A stretch of 64,000 nt of DNA from Oricola cellulosilytica (GTDB taxonomy: Bacteria > Pseudomonadota > Alphaproteobacteria > Rhizobiales > Rhizobiaceae), in contig NZ_JAINFK010000004.1 of assembly GCF_019966575.1 (NCBI RefSeq), positions 387,681-451,680 on the forward strand. Direction: 5' to 3'. Below, piece after piece: positions 1 to 7,934 of the stretch (the first letter of the stretch is position 1; each line of letters begins with the position of its first letter). The position numbers were made by a program, and so were the translations under genes. The notes under the pieces were generated by a model that was not told the DNA's origin, made no database searches, and saw nothing but the letters and a program-made list of their open reading frames with translations.

Positions 1-140
1 CTGAAGCGATCCCACAAAGCGTTCGTGATGCGACCGTACTCTTTACAGTTTGCGCTATGATGTTTTGAAAGGTCATTGAGCCCTGACAGCAGGAGAGTTT
101 CCTTATCCTGCTGTGGCACGGACCATTGTGAGGCCAGCAT
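1..140 (-). CDS. LuxE-like acyl-protein synthetase, N-terminal fragment (runs off window)
   Basis: An open frame starts at an ATG at 140 and stays open to the window edge, giving 46 residues. It begins 4 bp after the stop of the acyl-AMP ligase on the same strand, so it looks like the next gene of that operon. The N-terminus (MLASQWSVPQQDKETLLL, later SKHHSANCKEYGRI) resembles the start of LuxE/acyl-protein synthetase family members, which show a QxxKE..L segment followed by an HH..NC.EY segment. In lux systems LuxE activates a fatty acid and carries it as an acyl-enzyme. No catalytic region is in the window, so the assignment rests on memory of the N-terminal pattern and on context. No strong ribosome binding site is visible. 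Confidence 0.5.
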   Translation of the reverse strand, partial: MLASQWSVPQQDKETLLLSGLNDLSKHHSANCKEYGRITNALWDRF

Positions 141-144
141 CAAG

Positions 145-1602
145 TCATTGAATTGCGTTAAGGCTGGCGAGTTTTGCACAGTCAGGCTTCCCATTCGCTT
201 TACGCGGCACCGTCTCGATATTCTTCACAATGATAGTGCCAAGAGGTAAACGTAATTTCAGGCTCAACTCTTTAAGCTGGCTCTTGAATCGCGCGACGTC
301 CTGAACCGGTCGAACATCCTCCACATAGAGATGGATTTGCTCACCGGCCGAGATCGCGTAGCAAGGCTGTCCGATTTCCTTCGAGGCCAGCGCCTCAACG
401 TCATCGAGAGAAACCCGAACCCCTTGGACTTTCGCGAACCTAGCAATCCGTCCCCTGAGCGTCAAAAAGCCCTCCGGCGACAGGAAACCAAGGTCGCCGG
501 TTTTCAAAATGCCGTTGAACTCGTCTCCTTTCGCCAGATCAGCGCGATTGGTCGCGTAGCCAAGCGCTACATTCGGGCCCTGATATACGACCTCACCCGT
601 GCTCCCGGCTTTGCAGGGATAGCCGTCTGGATCGAGGATCGTAATTTCTCCACTCGGCATCGGCTTGCCAACGCTGTCAGAGTGATCGAAAAAATCGGGG
701 CTGTCCAAGGTCGTCATACGGGGGCTCGCTTCCGTCTGCCCGTACATGACGAAAACGCCGCCATTGCGCTCTGTCAGATCCGAATGAATCCCTCGCAATG
801 CATCGCGTCGACACGCACCGCCAGCCTGAATAACCGTATTGAGCGTCGGTAGGTTCAACCGCCTCAGGCCGAGTTTGGAAAGATATTCGCAATGGAAGGG
901 CACACAGGGCAACAAAGTCGCTTTGTGGCGCCGCATCTGCTCCCAAAAAGCGGGTTCGACCACCGCTGCATCGGAGAGAACACACGTGCCTCCAGCTATT
1001 AATTGACTGTTGAGGACAGACAAACCGAATGAATAGTGCAATTTGAGATGGGCGAAGGAACAAACCTTCTCATCAAGACCCAGGACCCTGCCAATATCCG
1101 TCGCATTTGTCACCAGGTTACGACGTGTCAGCCTAACAAATTTCGGTGTACCGGTTGATCCGGACGTGGACAGCAGACAGGCAAGGTCCGGGTGTATGGA
1201 TGTTGCTCCGGTATCATCGCCGTTGCGGATGGCTTGAGCCATGATCCCGGAGACCGAATGGACGCGAAGATTCTCAAACTCGAATTTTGCGATATCCTCA
1301 GCACAACCGACCACGCTTTCAGGTCGGTATCGATCAATCAGACTATGGAGAACCGCCCGGTCTGCTTCTGGATCGACCAGCGCAATCGGAACGCCAGACC
1401 GGAATGCCGCAATAATTATCAATGCGTGAGGCACACGGTTGCGTGTAAGGACAAAGTGAAGCGTCCGCTTTCTCCAATGCTCTAGCTGCGTGGCAGTGTC
1501 TTCGGCCGCTTGTGTCAACTCATTGAACCTGATGGATTGGCCGCTTGCTCCATCTACGAGCGCCAGGCCGCTACCTTCGCTGTATTGCCACTGATCCTTC
1601 AT
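145..1602 (-). CDS. AMP-dependent acyl/aryl ligase (ANL superfamily)
   Basis: A 485-residue adenylate-forming ligase that should activate a carboxylic acid with ATP and load it onto CoA or, given the neighbouring acyl carrier protein, onto a carrier. The phosphate-binding loop STSGSTGTPK is at about 145-154, the adenine-site motif MYGQTEA at about 286-292 and the TGDLG aspartate motif near 368. The C-terminal lysine that drives adenylation sits in NGKPD near the end. The ATG at 1602 is preferred to one at 1617 because GGAGGG lies about 7 bases upstream of it. It is the third gene of a leftward ACP, reductase, ligase, LuxE-like set. The substrate cannot be read from the sequence; a short 3-oxo or 3-hydroxy acid would fit the neighbours. 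Confidence 0.85.
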   Translation of the reverse strand: MKDQWQYSEGSGLALVDGASGQSIRFNELTQAAEDTATQLEHWRKRTLHFVLTRNRVPHALIIIAAFRSGVPIALVDPEADRAVLHSLIDRYRPESVVGCAEDIAKFEFENLRVHSVSGIMAQAIRNGDDTGATSIHPDLACLLSTSGSTGTPKFVRLTRRNLVTNATDIGRVLGLDEKVCSFAHLKLHYSFGLSVLNSQLIAGGTCVLSDAAVVEPAFWEQMRRHKATLLPCVPFHCEYLSKLGLRRLNLPTLNTVIQAGGACRRDALRGIHSDLTERNGGVFVMYGQTEASPRMTTLDSPDFFDHSDSVGKPMPSGEITILDPDGYPCKAGSTGEVVYQGPNVALGYATNRADLAKGDEFNGILKTGDLGFLSPEGFLTLRGRIARFAKVQGVRVSLDDVEALASKEIGQPCYAISAGEQIHLYVEDVRPVQDVARFKSQLKELSLKLRLPLGTIIVKNIETVPRKANGKPDCAKLASLNAIQ

Positions 1603-1674
1603 GCGGTTGCCCTCCAAACTGTCGTGCTTTTTTTCGGGGTTTGGTTGACATGCTCAGCTGTGGCCCGTGAGGGC

Positions 1675-2430
1675 TTAGAGAGCCATCATCCCATCGACGG
1701 CAACGACCTGCCCGTTGATGTATGAGCTCATGTCGCTCGCAAGAAACAGTGTCAGTTTTGCAACTTCCTCGGGTGTGCCTTCCCGTTTGAGGGCGATTTG
1801 CTGCCGCCGCTTTTCCCGCACATGATCGTCAAGACCGGCAATCATGTCAGTATCGATCAAGCCGGGCGCGATGCAATTGACGCGAATCCCGTTGGGACCC
1901 AACTCACGGGCCGCAGACTTGGTTGCCCCGATCAACGCGGCTTTGGCCGACGCATATGCAAATTGCCCCTCGGCTCCGTTTGTTGCCATGATCGACGTTG
2001 TGTTGATCATGCTTCCGCCGCCTTTGCGCATCATGAGACGGGCGCCAAGTTGCATCAATTGCATTGCAGAGACTGTATTGATGCGGAGCGTTGTCTCGAT
2101 TTTTTCGAGCGTGAATGTCCCGATCACGCCATCAGCCAAGATACCGGCATTGTTTACAAGGATGTCGAGACGCTTATGCTGCGCAACCACCGCGCGGAAA
2201 ATGGCATCCGGCGCCAGTGGATCGCTTAAATCCGCCTCGATGACGTGCGGCAACTTGCCAGTTATGTTTTCTATCTTGTCAGCGGCCGCCTGCAGAACGG
2301 GCCGGTCACGACCGACGACTGACACTTCAGCTCCGGCCTTCGCCAACAATAGGGCGGTTGACGCCCCTATCCCTCTCGTCGCGCCGGTGACTAGGGCAAC
2401 ACGGCCCGACAGATCAATTTCATACGCCAT
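1675..2430 (-). CDS. SDR-family 3-oxoacyl-ACP reductase-like protein
   Basis: A 251-residue classical short-chain dehydrogenase. The nucleotide-binding TGATRGIG is at 15-22, NNAG at 93-96, and the catalytic Ser (in NTTSI, about 146), Tyr159 and Lys163 (YASAK) are all present, so the enzyme should be active. Similarity is closest to FabG-type 3-oxoacyl-ACP reductases, which reduce a carrier-bound 3-oxoacyl group with NAD(P)H. Its start overlaps the end of the acyl carrier protein gene by 11 bp, which suggests translational coupling and a carrier-bound substrate. The adjoining ligase makes a role in a dedicated acyl-decoration pathway more likely than housekeeping fatty-acid synthesis. The exact substrate is inference. 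Confidence 0.85.
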   Translation of the reverse strand: MAYEIDLSGRVALVTGATRGIGASTALLLAKAGAEVSVVGRDRPVLQAAADKIENITGKLPHVIEADLSDPLAPDAIFRAVVAQHKRLDILVNNAGILADGVIGTFTLEKIETTLRINTVSAMQLMQLGARLMMRKGGGSMINTTSIMATNGAEGQFAYASAKAALIGATKSAARELGPNGIRVNCIAPGLIDTDMIAGLDDHVREKRRQQIALKREGTPEEVAKLTLFLASDMSSYINGQVVAVDGMMAL

Positions 2431-2656
2431 GTCTTATCAAGATAGCGCGGCCCTTGTCATAATCCGAGAAGTCAGTGATGTCATCCAGCTCCATCATGAT
2501 ATTGAAGTGCTCTTCGACCGCGGCAACGATGCGCATGTGGGCAAGCGAATCCCAACCAGGCGTTTCCGAATACATCAATTTATCTGCTGGATAGGTGTCG
2601 GGAAGCTCGAGCGCTTCCCGAATAATGTCTGCGAGCTTGGTGGTTGAAGTCGACAT
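2420..2656 (-). CDS. acyl carrier protein
   Basis: A 78-residue acidic, helical carrier protein. The phosphopantetheine attachment serine is Ser37 in the segment GWDSLAHM, matching the DSL motif of the family, and the residues after it (IVAAVEEHFNI) match helix II. The ATG at 2656 is chosen because GGAG stands five bases upstream; an in-frame GTG at 2662 is the alternative. It is the first gene of a leftward operon and overlaps the reductase gene by 11 bp. It is too divergent to be the housekeeping AcpP (usually strongly conserved DSLDTVE) and is probably a specialised carrier working with the reductase, the ligase and the LuxE-like protein. Confidence 0.85.
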   Translation of the reverse strand: MSTSTTKLADIIREALELPDTYPADKLMYSETPGWDSLAHMRIVAAVEEHFNIMMELDDITDFSDYDKGRAILIRHGV

Positions 2657-2852
2657 GATCACTCCGGAGGCGATCCCCCGAGATACGGGAAAGCCGTTTC
2701 AATTTCATTAAGCGGTGTCGATTTGCGAAGAGGCTTTGTACTCAAAACAATACGCCCGACAGCCATCGATCTGCTCACGCGGCTTAAGCAAGTTGAAAGA
2801 CAAATCCTTCTACAATGCCAGCAATTGCGTCCGGGGGTGGGAGTACTGTTTC

Positions 2853-3797
2853 TTGGTTATCGTTTCCATTGACGAAACGCCCGACTACGAAGAAACGGCG
2901 CGCCTAGCGACAAAAGCATTCGATTCTCCGGGCGTCGTTTTTGATCCCGAGCACATGAAATGGCTTTATGAGGAATGCTTTCCAGGCGGGACAACCGTTG
3001 TGCAACTGACGGAAAAGGCGTCCGGGTGCAAAATCGGCCAACTCGCTATGGTGCACCAAACGGTCTGGGTGAATGGAACCCCGGAAAAGGCAGCTCAGCT
3101 CGTTGATCTGTTCCTTCTGAAAGAATGGCGAAATCTCGAACGGATGCGCATGCTTTTTGACGAGGTCGGTCGTCAGTTCGCCAAGCGCGGCATCAGGTTT
3201 GCATTCGGCATGCCCAACGTTCAGGCGATGCCTATCAATGAACGATTCTTTAAGCTCAAAGCTTTTCTGTCGCTGGATATCAAGTTGGGATTCGCGCTCC
3301 CTTTTCGTTCCAAAAGCGTACATATCCACGAGGCATTCCATAAACACCAAGCGGAACATTTCATATCAATATTCAACAGGTTTGCTACCGAGCATTCAGA
3401 AACAGGCCTGAGGTGGGATGGCGAATCTCTTTACGATCGGCTGTGCGGGTATAAATACAAATACGCGATACATGCCACTGATAGCCTATTACTGATATCA
3501 TCTCCGCGCATTTCCCGTGGCATACCGTACACTCTTGCGGCTGCATATCTCTGCGCCCCCGGCAGCACATTTGAGAAAAAAGATATGAGTGCCGTGACAC
3601 GCGCAGCGTGCGCGTTCTGGAAACGACCGATTTTCATCTATGCGGGTTTTAACCGGGCTATCCCGACGCCTCCAGGAATCCGTTTGCCAGAACGTTATCG
3701 TCCTTCCCCAATGCTTTTGCAGATGCGCGATTTTGTCCCGGAGCGAGGAAAACTGGATCTGGATCGCTTTCAACTAATCGACTTCGATTTCGCGTGA
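2853..3797 (+). CDS. GNAT-like acyltransferase
   Basis: A predicted 314-residue cytoplasmic protein. The segment around LFLLKEWRNLERMRMLFDEV, then GIRFAFGMPNVQA and a following hydrophobic LGFALPF, resembles GNAT acyltransferases, in which a helix after the acyl-CoA loop is followed by a G.xF.fG.PN stretch. The start is uncertain: the TTG at 2853 has GGAG ten bases upstream, whereas an in-frame GTG at 2715 would add 46 Cys/Ser/Lys-rich residues without a ribosome binding site. It is divergent from the acyl carrier protein operon and overlaps the deacetylase gene downstream (GTGA at 3794-3797). A likely job is moving an acyl group to an amino sugar. Acceptor and donor are not evident. Confidence 0.6.
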   Translation: MVIVSIDETPDYEETARLATKAFDSPGVVFDPEHMKWLYEECFPGGTTVVQLTEKASGCKIGQLAMVHQTVWVNGTPEKAAQLVDLFLLKEWRNLERMRMLFDEVGRQFAKRGIRFAFGMPNVQAMPINERFFKLKAFLSLDIKLGFALPFRSKSVHIHEAFHKHQAEHFISIFNRFATEHSETGLRWDGESLYDRLCGYKYKYAIHATDSLLLISSPRISRGIPYTLAAAYLCAPGSTFEKKDMSAVTRAACAFWKRPIFIYAGFNRAIPTPPGIRLPERYRPSPMLLQMRDFVPERGKLDLDRFQLIDFDFA

Positions 3798-4843
3798 ACC
3801 CAGGCAGGAGCGGTATGCATCCTTTGGTCAAACAGACCGTAATCTCGGCAGGCCTGGAAGCAATTGCACAGACCAGAGCTGGAGAATTTCTCCCCGGCGC
3901 CGCTGGTCGCGGAATTGTTTTCACTCTGCATCACGTTCGTCCGGCGTCAACTAGAGCATTCGAACCAAATCGGCTACTTTCGGTAACGCCGGATTTTCTT
4001 GATTCCGCGATTCGGGAAACATTGGATCAGGGTTACATTCCAGTCGCTCTCGAAGACCTTCAGAACGCAGTTTCGAATGCGCGAGAAAACGAAAAGTTTG
4101 TTGCCTTCACGCTTGACGATGGTTGCCGGGACAACGCAAGGCATGCCGCTCCGGTTTTCAGAAAGCACGCCGTTCCCTTCACACTGTTCATCACCAAAGG
4201 GCTGGTGGAGCGTACCCACACGATGTGGTGGGAAACTGCAGAAGCGTTGACCCGAAGCCGCGATGATTTCAGGTTTGACTTTGGCCAGGGCATCGAAACA
4301 GTCGATTGCCGAAGCAATGCACAAAAGCATCGGGCATTTATCCGACTGGCGCGATTTATCGAAACAGTTGACGAAGATTTCGCCGTTAGCAGACTGAATG
4401 CCGTTGCCAATTCTTCGGGAGTTGATCCGATTCAAATTGTCGAGGATGAAATATTGGACGCAGAATCGCTACGAGGATTGGGGTCGGATCCCTTAGCCGG
4501 ATTTGGTGTCCATACGATCTCTCACTGCAACCTAGCTCGGGTCAATGATCAGCGGTTGCAGCGAGAAATCGTCGAGCCCATCGCCGCCCTCAAAGACTGG
4601 ACTGGCAAGGAGCCAAAATCGATCGCATATCCTTATGGCTGGAAGCGGGCATGTGGCGAACGCGAGGCATCAGCGGCGCACCACGCCGGACTCTCGGCGG
4701 GCGTGACGACGCGGCCGGGTGTTATTCATGGTTCATGTGATGACAATTGGATGTTGTTGCCGCGCGTTTCACTAAACGGTCTCTACCAGAAGAAGCGCTA
4801 TGTGAGAGCGCTGCTTAGCGGAATTCCTTTTAGATTTATGTGA
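3794..4843 (+). CDS. polysaccharide deacetylase family protein (NodB domain)
   Basis: A protein of up to 349 residues with carbohydrate esterase 4 features. TLDDG carries the catalytic Asp and first metal Asp, followed by a VPFTLFITKG strand, a TISHCNLARV segment supplying metal-binding His, and AYPYGW near residue 275. The family removes acetyl groups from N-acetylated sugars of surface polysaccharides or peptidoglycan. No signal peptide is obvious, so action on a cytoplasmic lipid-linked or nucleotide-linked sugar is plausible. The GTG at 3794 overlaps the upstream stop as GTGA; an ATG at 3815 with AGGAG four bases upstream is equally possible. With the preceding acyltransferase it could exchange an acetyl for another acyl group, which is inference. 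Confidence 0.85.
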   Translation: MNPGRSGMHPLVKQTVISAGLEAIAQTRAGEFLPGAAGRGIVFTLHHVRPASTRAFEPNRLLSVTPDFLDSAIRETLDQGYIPVALEDLQNAVSNARENEKFVAFTLDDGCRDNARHAAPVFRKHAVPFTLFITKGLVERTHTMWWETAEALTRSRDDFRFDFGQGIETVDCRSNAQKHRAFIRLARFIETVDEDFAVSRLNAVANSSGVDPIQIVEDEILDAESLRGLGSDPLAGFGVHTISHCNLARVNDQRLQREIVEPIAALKDWTGKEPKSIAYPYGWKRACGEREASAAHHAGLSAGVTTRPGVIHGSCDDNWMLLPRVSLNGLYQKKRYVRALLSGIPFRFM

Positions 4844-4928
4844 CGTTCCTTGGGCTTTCGTGAAAAGCGTAGAAATCAGGATCACTCTGTTTGGATCGGC
4901 TCCCAAGACGTTTTGGAGCTCATTTGGC

Positions 4929-5225
4929 TTACCCGCCCCGCGCAGAACCTTCGGTACCGGTCTTGGGAAATTGGTCGTGGAGCTCCCCATGATTAGCAGT
5001 TGACCGTTCAGGCGTTCGCCCAGGCGGGATAGGCATCCAGTCTTCGACTTCTGCACCGTGCCACTCGCCCTTGAGTTCATCGTCGGTCGCCCTGCCATCT
5101 TCCATTTGGATGTCGAGAATGGCGATGAGCCGGGCCAAGTGAATTGCCGGTTCGGCAACGACCCAAGCGAAATTTGGCGCTTCATTCGAACGCCTTGGAT
5201 TGAGATACTTCCCGCCAACTGACAC
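4929..5225 (-). CDS. small open frame of unknown function
   Basis: This lies within the 394-bp stretch between the deacetylase and ferredoxin genes. The minus strand holds a 98-residue open frame with a possible GTG start at 5225. It would encode a mixed, charged soluble protein (for example EPAIHLARLIAILDIQ, then EWHGAEVEDWMPIPPG). The codon choice and balanced composition look more like coding DNA than a shadow, and there is no annotated gene on the other strand. I recognise no family and see no clear ribosome binding site. It could be a fragment of a decayed gene. The promoter of the divergent ferredoxin would have to lie within or just in front of it. Confidence 0.3.
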   Translation of the reverse strand: MSVGGKYLNPRRSNEAPNFAWVVAEPAIHLARLIAILDIQMEDGRATDDELKGEWHGAEVEDWMPIPPGRTPERSTANHGELHDQFPKTGTEGSARGG

Positions 5226-5237
5226 GATACTGAAGCC

Positions 5238-5582
5238 ATGGCCTACATAATCACCGAACCCTGCATCGACGTGAAGGATGGCGATTGCACTCTCGCCTGT
5301 CCGGTCGACTGCATTTATGAGGGGGGACGGATGTTCTATATCCAGCCGGACGAATGCATCAATTGCGGGCTGTGCCTGTCCATCTGCCCGGTTGATGCGA
5401 TCGTGTACGACATGGAACTCACCGACGAAATGCGACCCTTCGAGAAGATCAACCGTGAGTTTTTCGAAGAGGTGACCGGATGGGGAATGCCCGGCGGATG
5501 GGATGCGGCGCACACAACCTCGACCGATCATCCACGGGTCGCGGCCCATCCCAGACAGCCTGCAACTGCTGATGTCGGCTGA
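5238..5582 (+). CDS. fdxA: FdxA-type 7Fe ferredoxin
   Basis: A 114-residue low-potential electron carrier. The cysteine pattern fits a seven-iron ferredoxin: Cys9, Cys17 and Cys50 for the [3Fe-4S] cluster, and Cys21, Cys40, Cys43 and Cys46 for the [4Fe-4S] cluster, each block followed by Pro (CPVDC and CPVDAI). The second cysteine of a normal CxxCxxxxC motif is Val12 here, as expected for a 3Fe site. Cys25 is the extra conserved cysteine seen in Azotobacter ferredoxin I. It ends 16 bp before the DapA-like gene, so the two may be cotranscribed. Its redox partner is not evident from the neighbours. Confidence 0.9.
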   Translation: MAYIITEPCIDVKDGDCTLACPVDCIYEGGRMFYIQPDECINCGLCLSICPVDAIVYDMELTDEMRPFEKINREFFEEVTGWGMPGGWDAAHTTSTDHPRVAAHPRQPATADVG

Positions 5583-5598
5583 CAATCATCGGAGGAAC

Positions 5599-6477
5599 AT
5601 GATGAGATCACGCCTTGAGGGCGTCATCGCCGCCGTCCCGACCCCCGTGGGCTGCGACGGCCAGCCGGACACGGAACGTTTCTTGCGGCACGCGGAGTGG
5701 GCGCTTGCCAATGGCTGCGACGGGTTGAACGTGCTGGGGACCACCGGCGAGGCAAACTCACTCTCACCCGCGCAGCGCGAGGCCGTCATGTCGGTCGCAG
5801 CGTCGAAGCTGGACCCTGCGCGCCTGATGGTGGGAACCGGGACGCCGGATCTGGAGACGACGATCGGATTAACGCGCAAGGCCGCCGAATTCGGCTTCGC
5901 CGCCGCGCTCGTCTTGCCGCCGTATTACTACAAGGGCGTCTCCGACGACGGCCTGTTCGCGTGGTTCGGCAAGGTCGTCGACGGCACCGGTGATGGGACC
6001 ATTCCCGTTTATCTTTACAATTTCCCTCAGATGACTGGTATGAGCTTCACGCCGGAACTTGCTGAAAGGCTCGCGAACGCATTTCCTGATCGCATCGTCG
6101 GCGCCAAGGACAGCTCCGGTGATCTGGATTATGCGGCACGACTCGCGGCGATCGACGGATTCGGTGTATTTCCGAGCAACGAGGCCGCACTCGCAAATGC
6201 AGATCGCGACGGCTATCGGGGCTGCATCTCGGCCACAGTCAACGTTGCGCCACGCATATCGGCCGCGCTTTGGAAGGAGCAGAGCAACGCCGACCTTCTT
6301 CGCAGAGTTAAGGATGTGCGGGCAAGGATCTCCTCACAGCCCCTGATCCCCGCCGTGAAGTACCTGACCGGACAAATCCACGCCGACCCGGAATTCGAGC
6401 GCATTCTGCCGCCACATCTCGAACTGACCGCAAGCCAGAAATCGGCGCTGACCGACGTCGATCTCGCAGCAGCCTGA
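5599..6477 (+). CDS. DapA-family (DHDPS/NAL superfamily) lyase or dehydratase
   Basis: A 292-residue class I aldolase-type enzyme. GTTGE at 47-51 is the substrate carboxylate loop, Tyr140 (YLYNFP) the proton-shuttling tyrosine and Lys170 in GAKDSSG the Schiff-base lysine. The start is the ATG at 5599, right after GGAGGAAC. The family includes dihydrodipicolinate synthase, 2-keto-3-deoxy-sugar-acid aldolases and dehydratases, and hydroxyproline-pathway deaminases. The aldehyde dehydrogenase 23 bp downstream favours a catabolic role in which a 2-keto-3-deoxy acid is converted to 2-oxoglutarate semialdehyde, rather than lysine synthesis. The exact substrate is not determined. Confidence 0.85.
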   Translation: MMRSRLEGVIAAVPTPVGCDGQPDTERFLRHAEWALANGCDGLNVLGTTGEANSLSPAQREAVMSVAASKLDPARLMVGTGTPDLETTIGLTRKAAEFGFAAALVLPPYYYKGVSDDGLFAWFGKVVDGTGDGTIPVYLYNFPQMTGMSFTPELAERLANAFPDRIVGAKDSSGDLDYAARLAAIDGFGVFPSNEAALANADRDGYRGCISATVNVAPRISAALWKEQSNADLLRRVKDVRARISSQPLIPAVKYLTGQIHADPEFERILPPHLELTASQKSALTDVDLAAA

Positions 6478-6500
6478 ACGCATAACGAGGACAAGACCGA

Positions 6501-7934
6501 ATGACACTGCACCAGAACTTCATCAACGGCGACTGGACTGGTACCGAGGCGGTTCCGAACTTCAATCCCTCCGATACCAACGACATCGTGGGCGAGTTCG
6601 CCCGGGGCGACGCCAATGATGTCGCAAATGCCGTTACCGCCGCGAGACAGGCATTTGTAAAATGGGCGCATTCCGGCCCGATGGAGCGTCATGCTGTCCT
6701 GCGCAAGGCCTCCGATGAGATCCTTACCCGCAAGGAGGAACTTGGCCGCCTGCTTGCCCGCGAAGAGGGAAAGACACTTGCCGAAGGCATCGGCGAAACA
6801 GTCCGCGCTGGCCAGGTATTCGACTTCTTCGCCGGCGAGGCGTTGCGTCTCGCTGGAGAGACCGTTCCGTCGATTCGTCCGGGCATCGAGGTGGACATTA
6901 CCCGCGAACCGGTCGGCGTTGTAGGCATCATCACGCCGTGGAATTTTCCGATCGCCATTCCCGCCTGGAAGATCGCGCCGGCGCTCTGCTACGGCAATAC
7001 GGTCGTCTTCAAGCCGGCTGATCTGACGCCCGGTTGCGCTTGGGCGATCGTCGATATCCTGAAGCGCGCGGGCCTGCCTGGAGGTGTGCTCAACCTCGTC
7101 ATGGGCAAAGGATCCGTGGTCGGTCAGGCAATGCTGGATCATTCCGGAATCGACGCGATTACCTTCACCGGCTCGGTTGCAACCGGCAAGCGTGTCGCGG
7201 CACCCTGCGCAGAACAAATGCGCAAGGTTCAGCTTGAAATGGGCGGCAAGAACCCGCTGGTCGTGCTTGACGACGCCGATCTCGACACGGCGGTCGAATG
7301 TGCCGTCAACGGCGCCTTTTTCTCCACAGGCCAGCGCTGCACTGCATCGTCACGGCTGATCGTGACCGACGGCATTCACGACCACTTCGTGAAGAGCGTG
7401 ACCACGCGGATGAAGGCGCTCGTCGTCGACAATGCGCTGAAGGAGGGTACGCATATCGGCCCGGTGGTCGACCAGAACCAGTTCGAGCAGGACGAAAAAT
7501 ACATCGCTATCGGCCGCGACGAGGGGGCCCATCTCGCCTTCGGCGGAGAGAGGTTGAACCGGGAGACCCCGGGCTTCTTTCTTCAGCCGGCGCTCTTTAC
7601 CGAGGCGACGAACGAAATGAGGATTTCGCGCGAGGAAATTTTCGGGCCCGTCGCCTCCGTCATCCGGGTCGGTGATTACGAAGAAGCGCTTGCGGTCGCC
7701 AATGACACGCCATTCGGCCTGTCCGCAGGCATCTGCACGCAAAGCCTGAAACACGCATCGCATTTTAAGCGAAACAGCGAGGCAGGAATGGTCATGGTCA
7801 ATCTGCCGACCGCCGGCGTCGATTTCCACGTTCCCTTCGGCGGGCGCAAGGGTTCGAGCTACGGGCCGCGCGAGCAAGGCCGCTATGCCAGGGAATTCTA
7901 CACAACAGTGAAGACGGCCTACATTCAGCCCTGA
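6501..7934 (+). CDS. NAD(P)-dependent aldehyde dehydrogenase, probably 2-oxoglutarate semialdehyde type
   Basis: A 477-residue aldehyde dehydrogenase of normal length. The cofactor site is marked by TPWNFP at 145-150 and Lys171 (FKPAD), the general base is Glu246 in LEMGGKNP and the catalytic cysteine is Cys280 in GQRCTASS. The GQRCTASS context is typical of 2-oxoglutarate semialdehyde and succinate semialdehyde dehydrogenases. It sits 23 bp after the DapA-like gene, so the pair would turn a deoxy-keto sugar acid or a hydroxyproline product into 2-oxoglutarate for the TCA cycle. The 3' end overlaps the convergent amidohydrolase gene by 10 bp. Substrate choice is inferred from context. Confidence 0.88.
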   Translation: MTLHQNFINGDWTGTEAVPNFNPSDTNDIVGEFARGDANDVANAVTAARQAFVKWAHSGPMERHAVLRKASDEILTRKEELGRLLAREEGKTLAEGIGETVRAGQVFDFFAGEALRLAGETVPSIRPGIEVDITREPVGVVGIITPWNFPIAIPAWKIAPALCYGNTVVFKPADLTPGCAWAIVDILKRAGLPGGVLNLVMGKGSVVGQAMLDHSGIDAITFTGSVATGKRVAAPCAEQMRKVQLEMGGKNPLVVLDDADLDTAVECAVNGAFFSTGQRCTASSRLIVTDGIHDHFVKSVTTRMKALVVDNALKEGTHIGPVVDQNQFEQDEKYIAIGRDEGAHLAFGGERLNRETPGFFLQPALFTEATNEMRISREEIFGPVASVIRVGDYEEALAVANDTPFGLSAGICTQSLKHASHFKRNSEAGMVMVNLPTAGVDFHVPFGGRKGSSYGPREQGRYAREFYTTVKTAYIQP

